In this document: one piece after another, positions 11,491 through 22,089 of the stretch
Position numbering within the stretch: the first letter of the stretch is position 1
How the letters are laid out: every line of letters starts with the position of its first letter
Source of the DNA: Dicyema japonicum
Lineage: Eukaryota; Dicyemida; Rhombozoa; Dicyemidae
Reading direction: 5' to 3'
Assembly (NCBI GenBank): GCA_011109175.1
Contig: RDEW01000017.1
Coordinates: 558,001 to 622,000 of the forward strand
DNA: 64,000 bases
Notes under the pieces: model-generated
Databases searched by the model: none
What the model saw: only the letters and a program-made list of their open reading frames with translations
Told to the model about the DNA's origin: nothing
Made by a program: the position numbers and the translations under genes

Positions 11491-11814
11491 TTCACAAAAT
11501 GAGGTGGTGCCATTTCTAATAAAATCGGATGCTCCTCATGTAGTTCAGGAATTACTTAGTTTGACTCTCTTTTTTCTTTACCAGTGAAAAGTGATTCTAC
11601 ATTATTCTCTGATTTAATTCTGTTTTGTTAAGGTCTTAATGATTCAAATAACATTTAATAAGTTGTTTAAAAATTAGAAAAATTTAGATCATATATGGTT
11701 CGATATCATTTTATTATTAACAAAATCTGATATTTGATGTGTTCATCGATTATGTGAGCTTGTCAGTATTGTAATAATAGCTTTTACTGATTTATATTTC
11801 TTATTTGAGCTAAT

Positions 11815-11875
11815 CTCGCTCACCATCATGAGAGGAAATAGCCACGTAGTCAGGGCAGCCGCTATATAACCGTTT
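11815..11875 (+). repeat. 3'-end fragment related to 58.47-58.54 kb
   Basis: GGAAATAGCCACGTAGTCAG and GGGCAGCCGCTATATA here match GGAATAGCCACACAGTCAG and GGGCGGCCGCTATATT at 58.50 kb, where it follows a YLDD-element C-terminus. Likely the 3' UTR of that family. Confidence 0.5.
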
Positions 11876-12119
11876 ACTCTCTTTTCTTTCCTTAATAAAA
11901 AGTTATAAATTATATAAAAAAATTTCTCAAATATTCGATTATGTCCATATGCTCTTTTTTTACATATTTATTATATTTGGACTGGGATATGGAAGAGAAC
12001 CTCATGGACCATATATATTAATGACATGGTCTCCTTCGTCATGAATTAATATGCGATTCTATCGCAAAAGATAGAAAATAGAGTGTATAAATTGTAGCTT
12101 AATAATCAGTGGGTAAGAT

Positions 12120-12960
12120 ATGGTGGGTGTCGTGTCGCTAAAAGAGACAAAGTCTACGTTAATTAAAGACTGGAAAAATAGACTAACTGAGAATATATCA
12201 CCAGAGTCTAGAAATAAAGAGAAAGGGCAATCTAGGGCGGTAAATCTGATTATGGCTAAACGCAGAGATGGAAAGTATCTGTCGCCAAGTATCTCTGAGG
12301 GGGTGCTACAAAAGTTGCATGGGTAATTTCATATATGAATGATTTTTGTTCTATAGCAAAGATTGATTTAACGGAGATGGAGCTCCTGGTTCTGGAAGTA
12401 TGAGGCCACCAAAACGTTTGCTGATGGGAGATCTGAATGCCTGTTCCTTAAAAGAACGGCATAATGAACTAGCAATCTTTGCAATGACCTCTAAAGTCTA
12501 CATGTTGAATCAGACGAAACTAAAAATCTTGACTGTTTTATTCTTGAGAGATATCAACCTGTCAACATTGTATGGAAGGATTGTGCAATAGCTGATTTTG
12601 GGTCATCTATTTTAATCGTTCTATCTCCTATCCAGGAATCCTTGTGTCATTTTATTCGATTTTAAAACTGTGAAGTTTGTTGTGTTGTGGATAACTGTTA
12701 GTGGATTGTGTTCTAAGAATCTGGAGAAGTGTACCGACAAGATTGAGGAGTTTTTAACATGGAACCAAATTAAATACTAGTGGGAGATCTTAATGCGAAA
12801 AATGTATGAGATGGATGTAATGAGACAAACCAGTATAAACGGCGTTGAGAGCTGTCAGAATCATGTGGTTTTTGAGGCTTTAATTTCGAAAGACTCAAAA
12901 TATTATCCTTTTTATGGTGGTGACAACTAGGGTCATTCCTAATCTCATCTCCATTTATAA
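12120..12960 (+). mobile_element. LINE endonuclease fragment
   Basis: Broken frames on the plus strand: RPPKRLLMGDLNACSLKERH, then MLNQTKLK (equivalent of the N-A-R-S-L ... N-E-T-K-L motif opening APE endonucleases), and near 12775 LVGDLNAKN (the GDFNAKH block). A lysine-rich upstream frame at 12120-12326 may be its ORF1 or linker. Several stops; RT absent. Confidence 0.55.
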
Positions 12961-13263
12961 TTTTTTTGAGAGAACTATGTGAGATATTAAAAGATACCAC
13001 ATTCACCAAGAGTTAGTAGTTACAATCCGACCTCTTATTGGCATGTATTGTCCCAAAATCAATTTTTCCCAAAACATAGGTTTTCCATCTAGATCGATGA
13101 ATAAGCAAATACAAATTTTTAAAGTAACCAGTTATTTTCTCTTCTTATTTATTTTTTATCGTGTTGTGATTTTCTGATTTCATAAAAAATCATGAAGAGA
13201 GTGTGGAATCAAAAATGTTTGCCTTAAGGTTTTCCTTCAACCTTAACGTTTCTGATATTGATG

Positions 13264-13381
13264 ATTCACGGTTTACATCCTCATAAAGATATTTATTTTT
13301 ATCTTCTTCATAGAGACATGCATCATTACTCCAATCATTATTGTTACCACTTGCCCCAAATTTAATTTGGATAGAGATTGC
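13264..13381 (-). repeat. Dispersed repeat with acidic coding frame, copy 1
   Basis: About 90% identical to 18690-18806. Minus-strand frame in both reads GASGNNNDWSNDA, then EEDKNKY and YEDV. In the other copy it terminates the YLDD element, so this is a mobile or duplicated piece. Identity unknown. Confidence 0.5.
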
Positions 13382-13382
13382 T

Positions 13383-13717
13383 ATTGAGAGAAGCCAGGAT
13401 CACCTAATGGTAGTGTTTAATAAATAGTGGTTAATTTTTCTATTATGACTAAGACAGGCATATAGAACGTGAATAATTATTAACTGTTCTAGAATTAATA
13501 ATCAACAATGATTACCTGCTCCTAATCAAGGCTAATTTGTCTTATTTTTAATTTTTAGAATGGATGGAGCACATATCTTAAATGTAGGCTTATTTGACTT
13601 TTCTTCGAATTCATTAAAACTAGGGTCACCTACTACTGCCTTCAGTTCCATTTTGTACGGATTGCAAAGCATTGTTTGAAAAACAAAGATTTTCCGATCT
13701 CAATTTAATTAAGAATA
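13383..13717 (+). repeat. Duplicated micro-exon cassette, copy 2
   Basis: Better preserved than copy 1 at 6348-6660. Reading across candidate introns of 27, 24 and 20 nt gives a continuous frame with LINNRHIEQLIINNDYLLL and then ANLMDGAHILNVGLFD, SSNSLKLGSPTTAF. The intron sizes equal those of the host genes, so this is probably a piece of a spliced gene, or of a transposon with spliced ORFs. Product not recognised. Confidence 0.5.
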
Positions 13718-13756
13718 GTAACATGTTTATTAAGTGGTGTTTTTTAAGCACTCCCG

Positions 13757-16350
13757 GCAAATCAAAAATTAATTAGATTAATTAAGTTCCCCTTGTGCCA
13801 CGTCCAGTATCCTCCACACATCCTCTTCCATGTTCCCTTGTTCCGGACCATTGCTCGTAGTGAGTCTAGATGTTCACCATTTCGTAGAGTTTTGTTTATT
13901 CGGATTAGGTCATCATTTAGTACTGAAGGCAACGTCACTCTAGGCCTGCTACGGAATGATCCCTGCAGTTGTGCGAAATAGTTCTCCATTGCAATGTTTG
14001 GTGGAGTAAACATATCCATTCGTAAGATGTGACCAAAAAGTCTCCACCTAGCCTTGAGAATCTCCTCTGATAATGGCCTTAAGCCACATCTTTTGTACAG
14101 TTCTGAATTTGATATCTTTTTCGGAAATGTATTCTCAATATGTTTCTTATTGATTTCTATGAAATTGATCCAGATTGTCCATTCCCCGTTTCGTAATCCC
14201 CAATGTCCCACAGTTGTATGTCAGGACTGGAACAACGAATGTTTATATAATTTTAGCTTTGTATTCGTAGTTATGCTCTTCTTAGAAAGCCAGATAGATA
14301 AGAAATTTTATATGCAGCAGTGGATAGGATTTTTTTGTGGGTAACATCTTCTGACTCTCCAAGTAGTGAACCAACTTTTTTATGCCTTCTTTATGATTCA
14401 GCGTAAGTGCGTAGAACTCATAAAAGTTTTGTATATTCAGTTTTGTCTTGGTTGATAACTAAAGGCCTGAAATCTTTCAGTGCAGCCTCCAGGTAGCTTA
14501 TGAATAGAACTGGTGACAAAGAGTCTCCTTGCGGAATTCCACATGAAGTATAAAAGAATTCTGAAGTAGTTTTTCCGAGTTTGGTTGCTAGTTGCGTATT
14601 CTGCAGTAGTTTTGGTATAATTTTGACATCATCCGTTGTTAGGAAGCTTGTGAGTACTTCAAGAAGTTTGCCTCTATGAACTGAGTGTATTCCGAGAACA
14701 TCTATGCACTTTTTATATTTTTTGCATAGAGCACTTGACCATCTGTGTGTCCAAATGACATCGGCAGTGGATCTGCCTGACCGGAAACCACTTTGTCCTG
14801 GTGACAGAAAATACTCCACCTTGTCTTTGATTCTTTCCAATGTAATGATTGACAAGATTTTTCGCAGCGTAGTTAGTAGGATGATTGGTCATAGGTTGGA
14901 AAGGGGCCCTTTAGGTTTTCTCGGTTTTTGCAGTGAAATTAACAAACCCTTACCAATGTCTAACGTAGTGTTTCTTCAAATATTTTGTTGAGTATATTGG
15001 TAATGATTGTTACCAACTTCACTGGGCATACTTTATAAGTTCGACTGGGATATTCTTTGGTCCTGCCGATCTGTCATTTTTCAATTTTTTAATTGCATCC
15101 AGTGTTTCTTGTGTGTTTATTGGGATGTCCAAACCATGCTTGACTTGTGCACCAAATTTATACCCTAGTTCGTTGTCCCAGTTGAGCACATGATAGTAAT
15201 AAGCAGATATAGTAGCTGCTTTGTCCTTTTCATCGATGATTATTCTGCCAAAAATGTCATTGATTATTATGGGGCTTGCACTTTTTTTCTTATTAATTAA
15301 TTGAATAGCTTTGAACAATTTCACTCCATCTTTATATTTTTCAATGTCTTCAATTTGTTTTTCTATTTCTTTAGACGTTAGGGATATCTGAGTTTGCTTG
15401 ATTTTTTAATAATGTTCGGTTTCGTTGTTGCCGAAGTTCCTTGGCCTTTTCTGGAGACATTGAGTTTTCTATCTTCAATCTCAAGGCTTTCTGGTTTTCT
15501 GATAGGACGCAAATATCATGATTGTAAAATTTACGGTTTTTTGTAATACTTCCCAACACATCACATGCTGTACCTTTTTTCGACTTTGTGACTTTGTCCC
15601 AAATAATATGAACAGGTTTAGTTTCGTCGATATCATTAAGTTCAAGATTTAGTTGATACGCATATTTCTGTTGAGTTGACTTGTCATGTAATAATTGGAT
15701 ATCATATTGCTCCTGCTTTTTATTGGAAAATGTTTTTTGGGTTATGGACTTTGATAGTCCAATGCGGGTAACCACAATTTTATGATTACTATCTGTCTCT
15801 AATCCTTCATATGACCTGGGGTCTACGAGATGTTTGTGACCTCGTCTGCATAGTATGTAGTCAATTTGATTATATATTTTTATGTAATTTCCTTGCAAAT
15901 CCTTCCTAGTTCCAGTCCACGTCGTCTTGTGTCTCGCTGGGTGACGAAATGCTGTATTGCACAAAAACAGATCCAAGGAAGTGCAAAAGTTGATTAATGC
16001 CATTCCGGGCGTGTTTCGCCGATTTCTTCCATGAGATCCGATACAAGTTTCTCCAGATCTGGCTTTTACTGCTTTGGCATTCCAGTCCCCGGCAATTAAG
16101 CAAAAATATGAAGAACTGAGGGTTTTGTAAACCCTTATGAGGGCGGAGTAGAATTCGTCTAGTTCTTCTGGATTGGCAGATGCTCTGATTCCAGTCGGGG
16201 CGTATATGTTGATGATTGTCACTGTAGAGTTTGGTTTGCTTCCCCACCGGATTTGCAGTACCGCAATCCTGTCTGTAACGACCACATATGAGATATACGT
16301 CTATACAATGTGTGATGAATAGCAAATCCAAGTCCATAGTGACGACACGT
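13757..16350 (-). mobile_element. LINE A-2, degenerate copy lacking YADD
   Basis: Same family as LINE A-1 but strongly diverged. Endonuclease 16340-15371: YGLGFAI in one frame, then INIYAPTG, GDWNAKA, IDYILCR and SNHKIV in the next. RT pieces at 15324-15019 (NDRSAGPKNIPVELI) and 14855-14418 (SGFRSGRSTADVIW, GIPQGDSLSPVLF). The frame jumps from ALKDFRPL to INQDKTE, so the block that should hold YADD is deleted. C-terminus 14211-13762 has ARWRLFGHILRMD. Frameshifts and the loss of YADD make it dead. Confidence 0.85.
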
Positions 16351-16447
16351 TGTTGGAAGTGGTGTGATCTACAAAAATCTCAGATGGAAAATAAAGAACG
16401 CAAAGAAGACAAAGTATGAAGAATAAAGCACTACGGACAAATCAGGT

Positions 16448-18690
16448 ATGTTTTTTATCTGGACAATCGAATATCAGGAAATTGGGATTAACTGCACGCA
16501 ATGTGAATCATTCGTCCATCTGGGCTACATAAAAATAAGTAAAGCTTGCGCCGAGACGCTGTCGAGTTGGCTGTGCCCCTCTTGCATTGGAATGGAGGTC
16601 CCCAGGCGGGAAAAAATAACTCAGCCAAACTTTACACTGCCACATGCTGACCATACTCTCTTGAAGATATCGAACCTCCGGAAAGCCATGAAGATCTCTG
16701 TAAAAATCCCTAAAGGAGTACGAATTGCCGCAGCAACGTGTCTTTCAGATGCCATTGATCTCGCACTGTCTTCTGACAGTTGGGAATCCTGGTTAAAACT
16801 TATATGCTCTGCACCTGTCGCACTCGGAATACCTACAACAGAATCTGAGGACAATAATAAAAAAACAAACTCCCGACTCAACTTATCCGGGAAACTGAAA
16901 CGAAACATAATGAATTTTAGCTGTATAACATACACGCAATACTTGAACAGCCACTTAATGTCAATGAGGTCGAAACCAGAGGAGCATTCATCAAAGATGC
17001 CCCCAACAAACTAAAGGAGAGAGTAAACCGGAAACTTCTGGAAGGCGACGTGCGGGCAGCCTTACGAGTTATCACATCCGATGACACAGTATTGTCTTGT
17101 ACCCCGAGGTCCTAAATACCTTAATACTAAAGCATCCAGATGCACCGACTGACTATGAAAAGTTTTTGAATCCTGAAGGAACCCAGGAGATAATCATTAC
17201 TGAATCCGAAGTGCGCCACGGAATAACTTCCTTCGCGCTAGCAGCGGTGGAGGCTTGGAAGGGTTACGTCCTGGCCATATTAAGGACCTTACGTCCACTT
17301 ACACCTCGGAAGCTGGACGCTGTCTTGTCAAATCAATTACGGACCTAATCAGAAAAATGGTTAACGGCGACATCCCAAAATATGCCAGAGAATTGCTCTT
17401 CTCTGCAAGGCTACTTGCTTTCAAAAAACCCAACGGAGGAATCCGCCCCATTGCGGTCGGGAACTATTTTAGAAGACTTGCAGCAAAAGTAGCATCGACC
17501 ATGGTGAGCCGACAACTCGGAGAGGAGTTCTTTCCTAAACAAATGGGTGTTAGTATCCAGAACGGATGTGAGGTTGCGGTTCATGCAGCAAGGCGTTTCT
17601 TCACACAGAAAAATATTTCAAATGAATGCATTGGAATCAAGTTGGACATAACGAATGCCTTTAATTCTCTCAGAAGAGACGAAATTATGAAAACGTGTTG
17701 GAAGAGGGCTCCAAAGCTTTTCCCTCTTGTCAATCTATCCTATGGGGAAGATACGTCTTTGGTTTTTGAAAATGAAATTATTAAATCAAAAACGGGTGTA
17801 CAACAAGGAGATCCGCTCGGACCTCTCTTATTTGCCCTGACCATTGATGAGGTTGTGAGATCAATTGATGCTCAGCTAAATCTCTGGTACCTCGATGATG
17901 CCACAATTGGAGATCGTTCAAAGAAACATACAATTCATTACGTAAAGCGTTACCCGCTTTAAAACATTTGGGCTTGGACATCAATGTTAACAAATCAGAG
18001 CTAATAAATGTCTCATATCCATACACCGACTTCCTCTCTATCAAGGAGTCTTTTAACGAACTGCTTCCTGGGATCCCGACTGTGCCAGTTGATAAATTAT
18101 ATTTCCTCGGATGCCCACTCAGCGAATAAGAACTCAAGAACCATCTACTTTTCAAAAATGAAGAATTAACACGCCTTGCTAAAAAATTGTCATGTCTTGA
18201 ATCTCACACATCTTTTCTTCCTATGAGAAACAATATCGGACTACCCATGCTTTTATATCTACTCCGATGTTCACTGCTACGAACAATACGACAATCTACT
18301 TTCGATAGACAAATCTCTCAAGCAAACTGTTGAGTCACTAATTAACGTTCGCTTCGACGAACTTGGTTGGAATCAATGTAAGCTTCCCTCTGGATTTGAG
18401 GGTGTCGGTCTAAGATCGGCGCTGGAGGTTGCGTACCCGGCATATCTATCGTCTCTCTCAAGCTGCTGCCATTTCACGGCAAGTCCTTCATAACACTATT
18501 GGACTTCGCTGGAATGAGTCATTTGACGAAGCTTGTCGGAAATGGAACGGGTCCGGACTCAAAATCCACGAAGACACAACAAAGCAAAGTAATTGGGATA
18601 ACATTGTCTGCTCCAAAATTTTGGAAGACCTCAAAAAAGAAGCAAATCAACATCGTCTGGCTTGTTTGTTGTCAGAGAAATATTTCACTG
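16448..18690 (+). mobile_element. PHD-finger plus YLDD reverse-transcriptase element
   Basis: Plus-strand element in three main frames. N-terminal PHD-like finger at 16484-16596: INCTQCESFVH ... SWLCPSC. Next IPKGVRIAAATCLSDAIDLA and SWLKLICSAPVALGIP, the N-terminal block typical of this invertebrate RT family. RT at 17255-17962: KKPNGGIRPIAVGNYFRRLA, LDITNAFNSLRRDE, GVQQGDPLGPLLFAL and YLDD rather than YADD. Then frameshifted C-terminal pieces to about 18690, where a dispersed repeat cuts it off before the usual C-terminal ETSGV..P block. Stops at 17015 and 17963 make it inactive. I cannot place it in a named clade. Fragments of its C-terminus recur at 1.7, 43.4, 50.0-50.4 and 58.3 kb. Confidence 0.75.
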
Positions 18691-18806
18691 TCTACATCCT
18701 CATAAAAATATTTATTTTTTATCTTCTTCATTAAGAAATGCATCATTACTCCAATCATTATTGTTACCACTTGCCCCAAATTTAATTTGGATAGAGATTC
18801 TCGATA
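18690..18806 (-). repeat. Dispersed repeat with acidic coding frame, copy 2
   Basis: Partner of 13264-13381, about 90% identical, inserted at or defining the 3' break of the YLDD element. Minus-strand frame NNNDWSNDAFLNEEDKNKYF is conserved with conservative changes, which suggests a past coding role. Confidence 0.5.
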
Positions 18807-20170
18807 AACAAATTCTGGTCGTTTTTAAAAACAAGAAATCGATTAGATAGTTTAATCTTTAAAATATAAATTGATTCAAGCATAAAATAAAATATTTAAT
18901 TCTAATAAAACTTGCAATCATTTGATCACAAGAGGTAGATTCACCTGACAATGCTTTGATTTTAATTACTTCCTCAGTTTCAATTTCTCTAACCTTCCAT
19001 TTGAATATTTAAAATTGTTAAGCCCATTCTCGAAGAAACAGTTAGTTAAACCCCTTCAAAATGTTTTTTTAAAGAGATGATCTGCAATTAGAGGTCGGAC
19101 TTTAGTTTGAAACGGGAAGTTATAGAATGCATCTTCATGAAGTTTGACTATTGTATTGACGGAAACCATTACAGGAGAGAGTATTTTCAAATGAAGGGTT
19201 ATAATTTTTAAAAATTCAATATGTGAGAGAGATCGCCTAAAGGGGAAGTCGAGATGTTGTATTGACAGGATAGAGAGGCTATGTCTGGAAGGATTTTTTA
19301 TGATCAAACAGACTATTGATAAATTATGAAAGGACAAAATTGAACGGTTGTGCTGTCCAGGGTAACACATAGTACCCCTCCTTTGAAAATTATCGGACGT
19401 TTATGTGTAAACGAATGGAGCTTTATCCCTGATGATAAAAATATTAGCTGCTAATACTATACTAAAGTAATACCCTATTGGAGTGGTGACGGCAGTCAAA
19501 AATGTAAAACCGATGCTCTGGATTATGACTTTATAATCATGGTTCTTTTCAAAGAGGTACCTGAGATCATTTTTGAATTTTCACTAATTCTGTATGATGC
19601 ATGCCTCAAATATATATTCTCGTTCCTGGACAAGTGTTCATCCCACAACGTAAAATATAACCCCTCTTATAACTCCAAAATTTTTAGTAATAAAGTTGTT
19701 CTATGTTTGTGGAAAACCAGAGATCTGATGTATTGCTAAATTACTTGCGAAAATATTAGTAAATAATGAATGGGGTGAAACATAAAAAATTTACACAAAT
19801 AAAATTTATTTAAAACCCAAAGTGGACTCCACTAAGTCTGTATTATAAAGGTCATACACAAAGATAAAAATGATACCAAAATCTGGGAATTTACGTATAA
19901 GAGCATTCGACCCGATTGACAGACATACACCAATGGAGCTACTTAAATAATTTTTGGAAAAGTCGAATTTACGAATTATCAAAATGTTATTGTCAAAGCT
20001 CTTATTATTTGGTAAAATATACTCTAGAAAATTTACGGTAATCGCGGGCACTCATCAATGATCGATCCATAAAATTGTATTTCCAAAAATGCTAAAAGTC
20101 GACCGGTATAGATAGTTGATTCGGTGTAGCATTGGCTTTGACAACGCGAATATTATTATTATTAAAAGCA
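18807..20170. other. Intergenic, nothing recognised
   Basis: AT-rich. A minus-strand 104-codon frame (19056-19370) and others lack motifs and have no splice-extended partner that I could find. A short ATT run at 20152-20163 probably is the tail of LINE A-3. Confidence 0.35.
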
Positions 20171-20960
20171 CTCCCGAGAAAACATAAAATTAGTTAAGTT
20201 TCCCTTGTGCCGTATTCCTAGTTATCCTCTCCGTCAGCCTCGACCATGATCCTCCGTTGCGCGCTAGTTCTCTTAGATATTCTAGGTCGTCCGCCATTTC
20301 CATTATAATGTTAGATGCTGTCCACACTCTTGTAACAGGTCCTGATGGACTGCAAATCAGAGATCATAATGTTGGCATGCCGATGAGAGGGTAAAAAGTG
20401 GAATTTTCTAACAGTTCTGTAAATTGTACGGTCGTTTTTGTCTCTTGTAAACAGCAGATAGAGACGTCGTATTTTTTGGATCGCATGCCAGTTGGTGTTT
20501 CTTGTAAGGTTGTTTAAATGAACGGAGAAGTTGGTATTATGCCTATTTTGAGAAAAGCACCTGAAAGAACGTTCCCACTTCGAGGAAGAAGGTACTAGCC
20601 AAGTCAACTGAGATGTGTTCGTCCTGTCGGCTTGTCAGAACTCGGAAGGGTGGGATCTCCTGCTCTGCTTGTGAAGATTTTTTCCACCTCGGGTGCATCA
20701 AGCTATCCCAAGCCGCAGTTCATCGAGAGGTAATTTCCGTAGCATACATCCCGATCCACTTTTATCTTCACCTCTTTTAGGCAGGCCATGCTAACTTTGT
20801 ATCGTTCCAAATCTATGCATAAAGTCTCTTGTTTAGTATTCGAAGGGAGTCCTCTGACGTCGAAAGTTGCAATAGTAAACGGAGTAGAATAGGCTGACTG
20901 ATAATAATAAAGCCTTTTCACGAGAGCCATAGTATTTATAGCTCCGCATAGGCAGGACAC
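20152..20960 (-). mobile_element. LINE A-3, collapsed copy
   Basis: The 3' end at 20152-20260 (ATT run, AAGCACTCCCG, TTTCCCTTGTGCC) matches LINE A-2 near 13747-13801. Almost everything between the ends is missing. Two endonuclease N-termini remain: 20960-20703 (FTIATFDVRGLPSNTKQETL and a YGNY segment) and 20607-20311, where one frame reads KYDVSICCLQETKT. Two 5' ends in one locus mean two insertions or a duplication, not one simple deletion. Confidence 0.6.
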
Positions 20961-21235
20961 ACACTTTATTTAAGTAAAGAACAGTTAATTTTAACTAATC
21001 GTAGAACCAAGGAATGATCTTCACTTCTTTTTTTCTTTTTCTTGTGTGAGTGTCCTTTCTAGACAATCCAGTTCCGCAGTGAGTATTCACTGATGACGGC
21101 GTCACTCGTCAAACCCTTTCTGCATCGTAGATGCGTGGAACCTTCCACCAGGTGAACAGCAGCGAGATTCGAACCCGTAGCCTAAGCCACTTAAGCCCGA
21201 CACCTAACCACTAACCACTAAGCCACCCGGCTGAC
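20961..21235 (-). repeat. SINE A, tRNA-derived, best copy
   Basis: Reverse complement starts with a tRNA-like head, GCCGGGTGGCTTAGTGGTTA (A box) and GGGTTCGAATCTC (B box, about 21165-21180), an internal pol III promoter. The body has TTCCACGCATCTACGATGC, GACGCCGTCATCAGTGA and CACTGCGGAACTGGATTGTC, then an AAGAAAAAGAAAAAAAG stretch. It then runs directly into the 5' part of LINE A-3 (GGAGCTATAAATACTATGGC). No clean cloverleaf forms, so this is not a tRNA gene. Confidence 0.7.
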
Positions 21236-21368
21236 TGATAGTATTTCATTTATTTATTTAAAACCCCGGGATCATCAAGAAAGAAAGACAGAAAGTCAGA
21301 CAGTTAGGTAAACCCAGTTCCCTCAATTAATCTGACCATCCAATGTCTGTGGTCTTTCACTGTTCCAA

Positions 21369-21751
21369 CTACTGTAAGAAAGAGCCTTCTCTCATCCCGT
21401 CAGAAGAATCCGATTGAGCAAGGGAACTTTTTAACCAATCGACTGTCTTTTGCCTTGGAAAAGTACAGGCGAAGCGTGTTTCCATCCTTCTCGCAGACCC
21501 GAAGGAATCCGGATCAACCGTTATTAGAGGATTGGCTTTTGATCCAATATGAGGGCCAATCATATGTATGTTTTCTGGAATATCGAGTTGAGTCTGTGGA
21601 GCGTAGTCTCCAATAACGAGAATCTCCATGGAACATAGCCGGCGAGATAGTTTGCTGGTAGTGTGTTGCAACACAAGCATCCAAATTCAAAGGAATCCTC
21701 CGGAAAAGCGCACGTACAACATTTAGCTTTTAGTGAAGATTTTCTAGGCAT
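21369..21751 (-). pseudogene. Unrecognised broken ORF pair
   Basis: Minus-strand frame 21751-21560 begins MPRKSSLKAKCCTCAF with two CxxC-like pairs (CCTC, CLCC); an overlapping frame to 21369 continues with MEILVIGDYAPQTQLDIP and later ACTFPRQKTVDWLK. A frame change near 21660 would join them into about 125 residues. I do not recognise the protein: a transposon ORF or a host gene fragment are both possible. Confidence 0.35.
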
Positions 21752-22089
21752 GGGAGTTGAAATTCAACAATCTGTCAAACGTTAATCAAAGAATTGAGGG
21801 AGACCTTGTTACTAGTATCTGGACAAACCCATTGAAAATTCTTGGATCTTTTTTGGAACGACGATCTGAGGTGAAAAGCGTACATATTGATTTTTCGGAA
21901 GAAAACGTTACTCGGTCAACCAATCGTAGACGGTGTTAACTTTTCACCTGGGAATTAACGATTGCAACTCGCGTCGATCGTGTTGCAACTATTAGGTTCT
22001 CTGCGTAGGATAATAACAAAAAATTTTCTTCTTCGTAATTTGGTAGGTTGTGGAGGAAAAAATCAAAAAATGTCGGAGAACCCTGGAGC

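Noticed and set aside
21165-21235. tRNA gene on the minus strand (A and B boxes present)
   Set aside because: No paired acceptor or anticodon stems, and the block repeats at other loci with a common non-tRNA body, so it is a SINE head.
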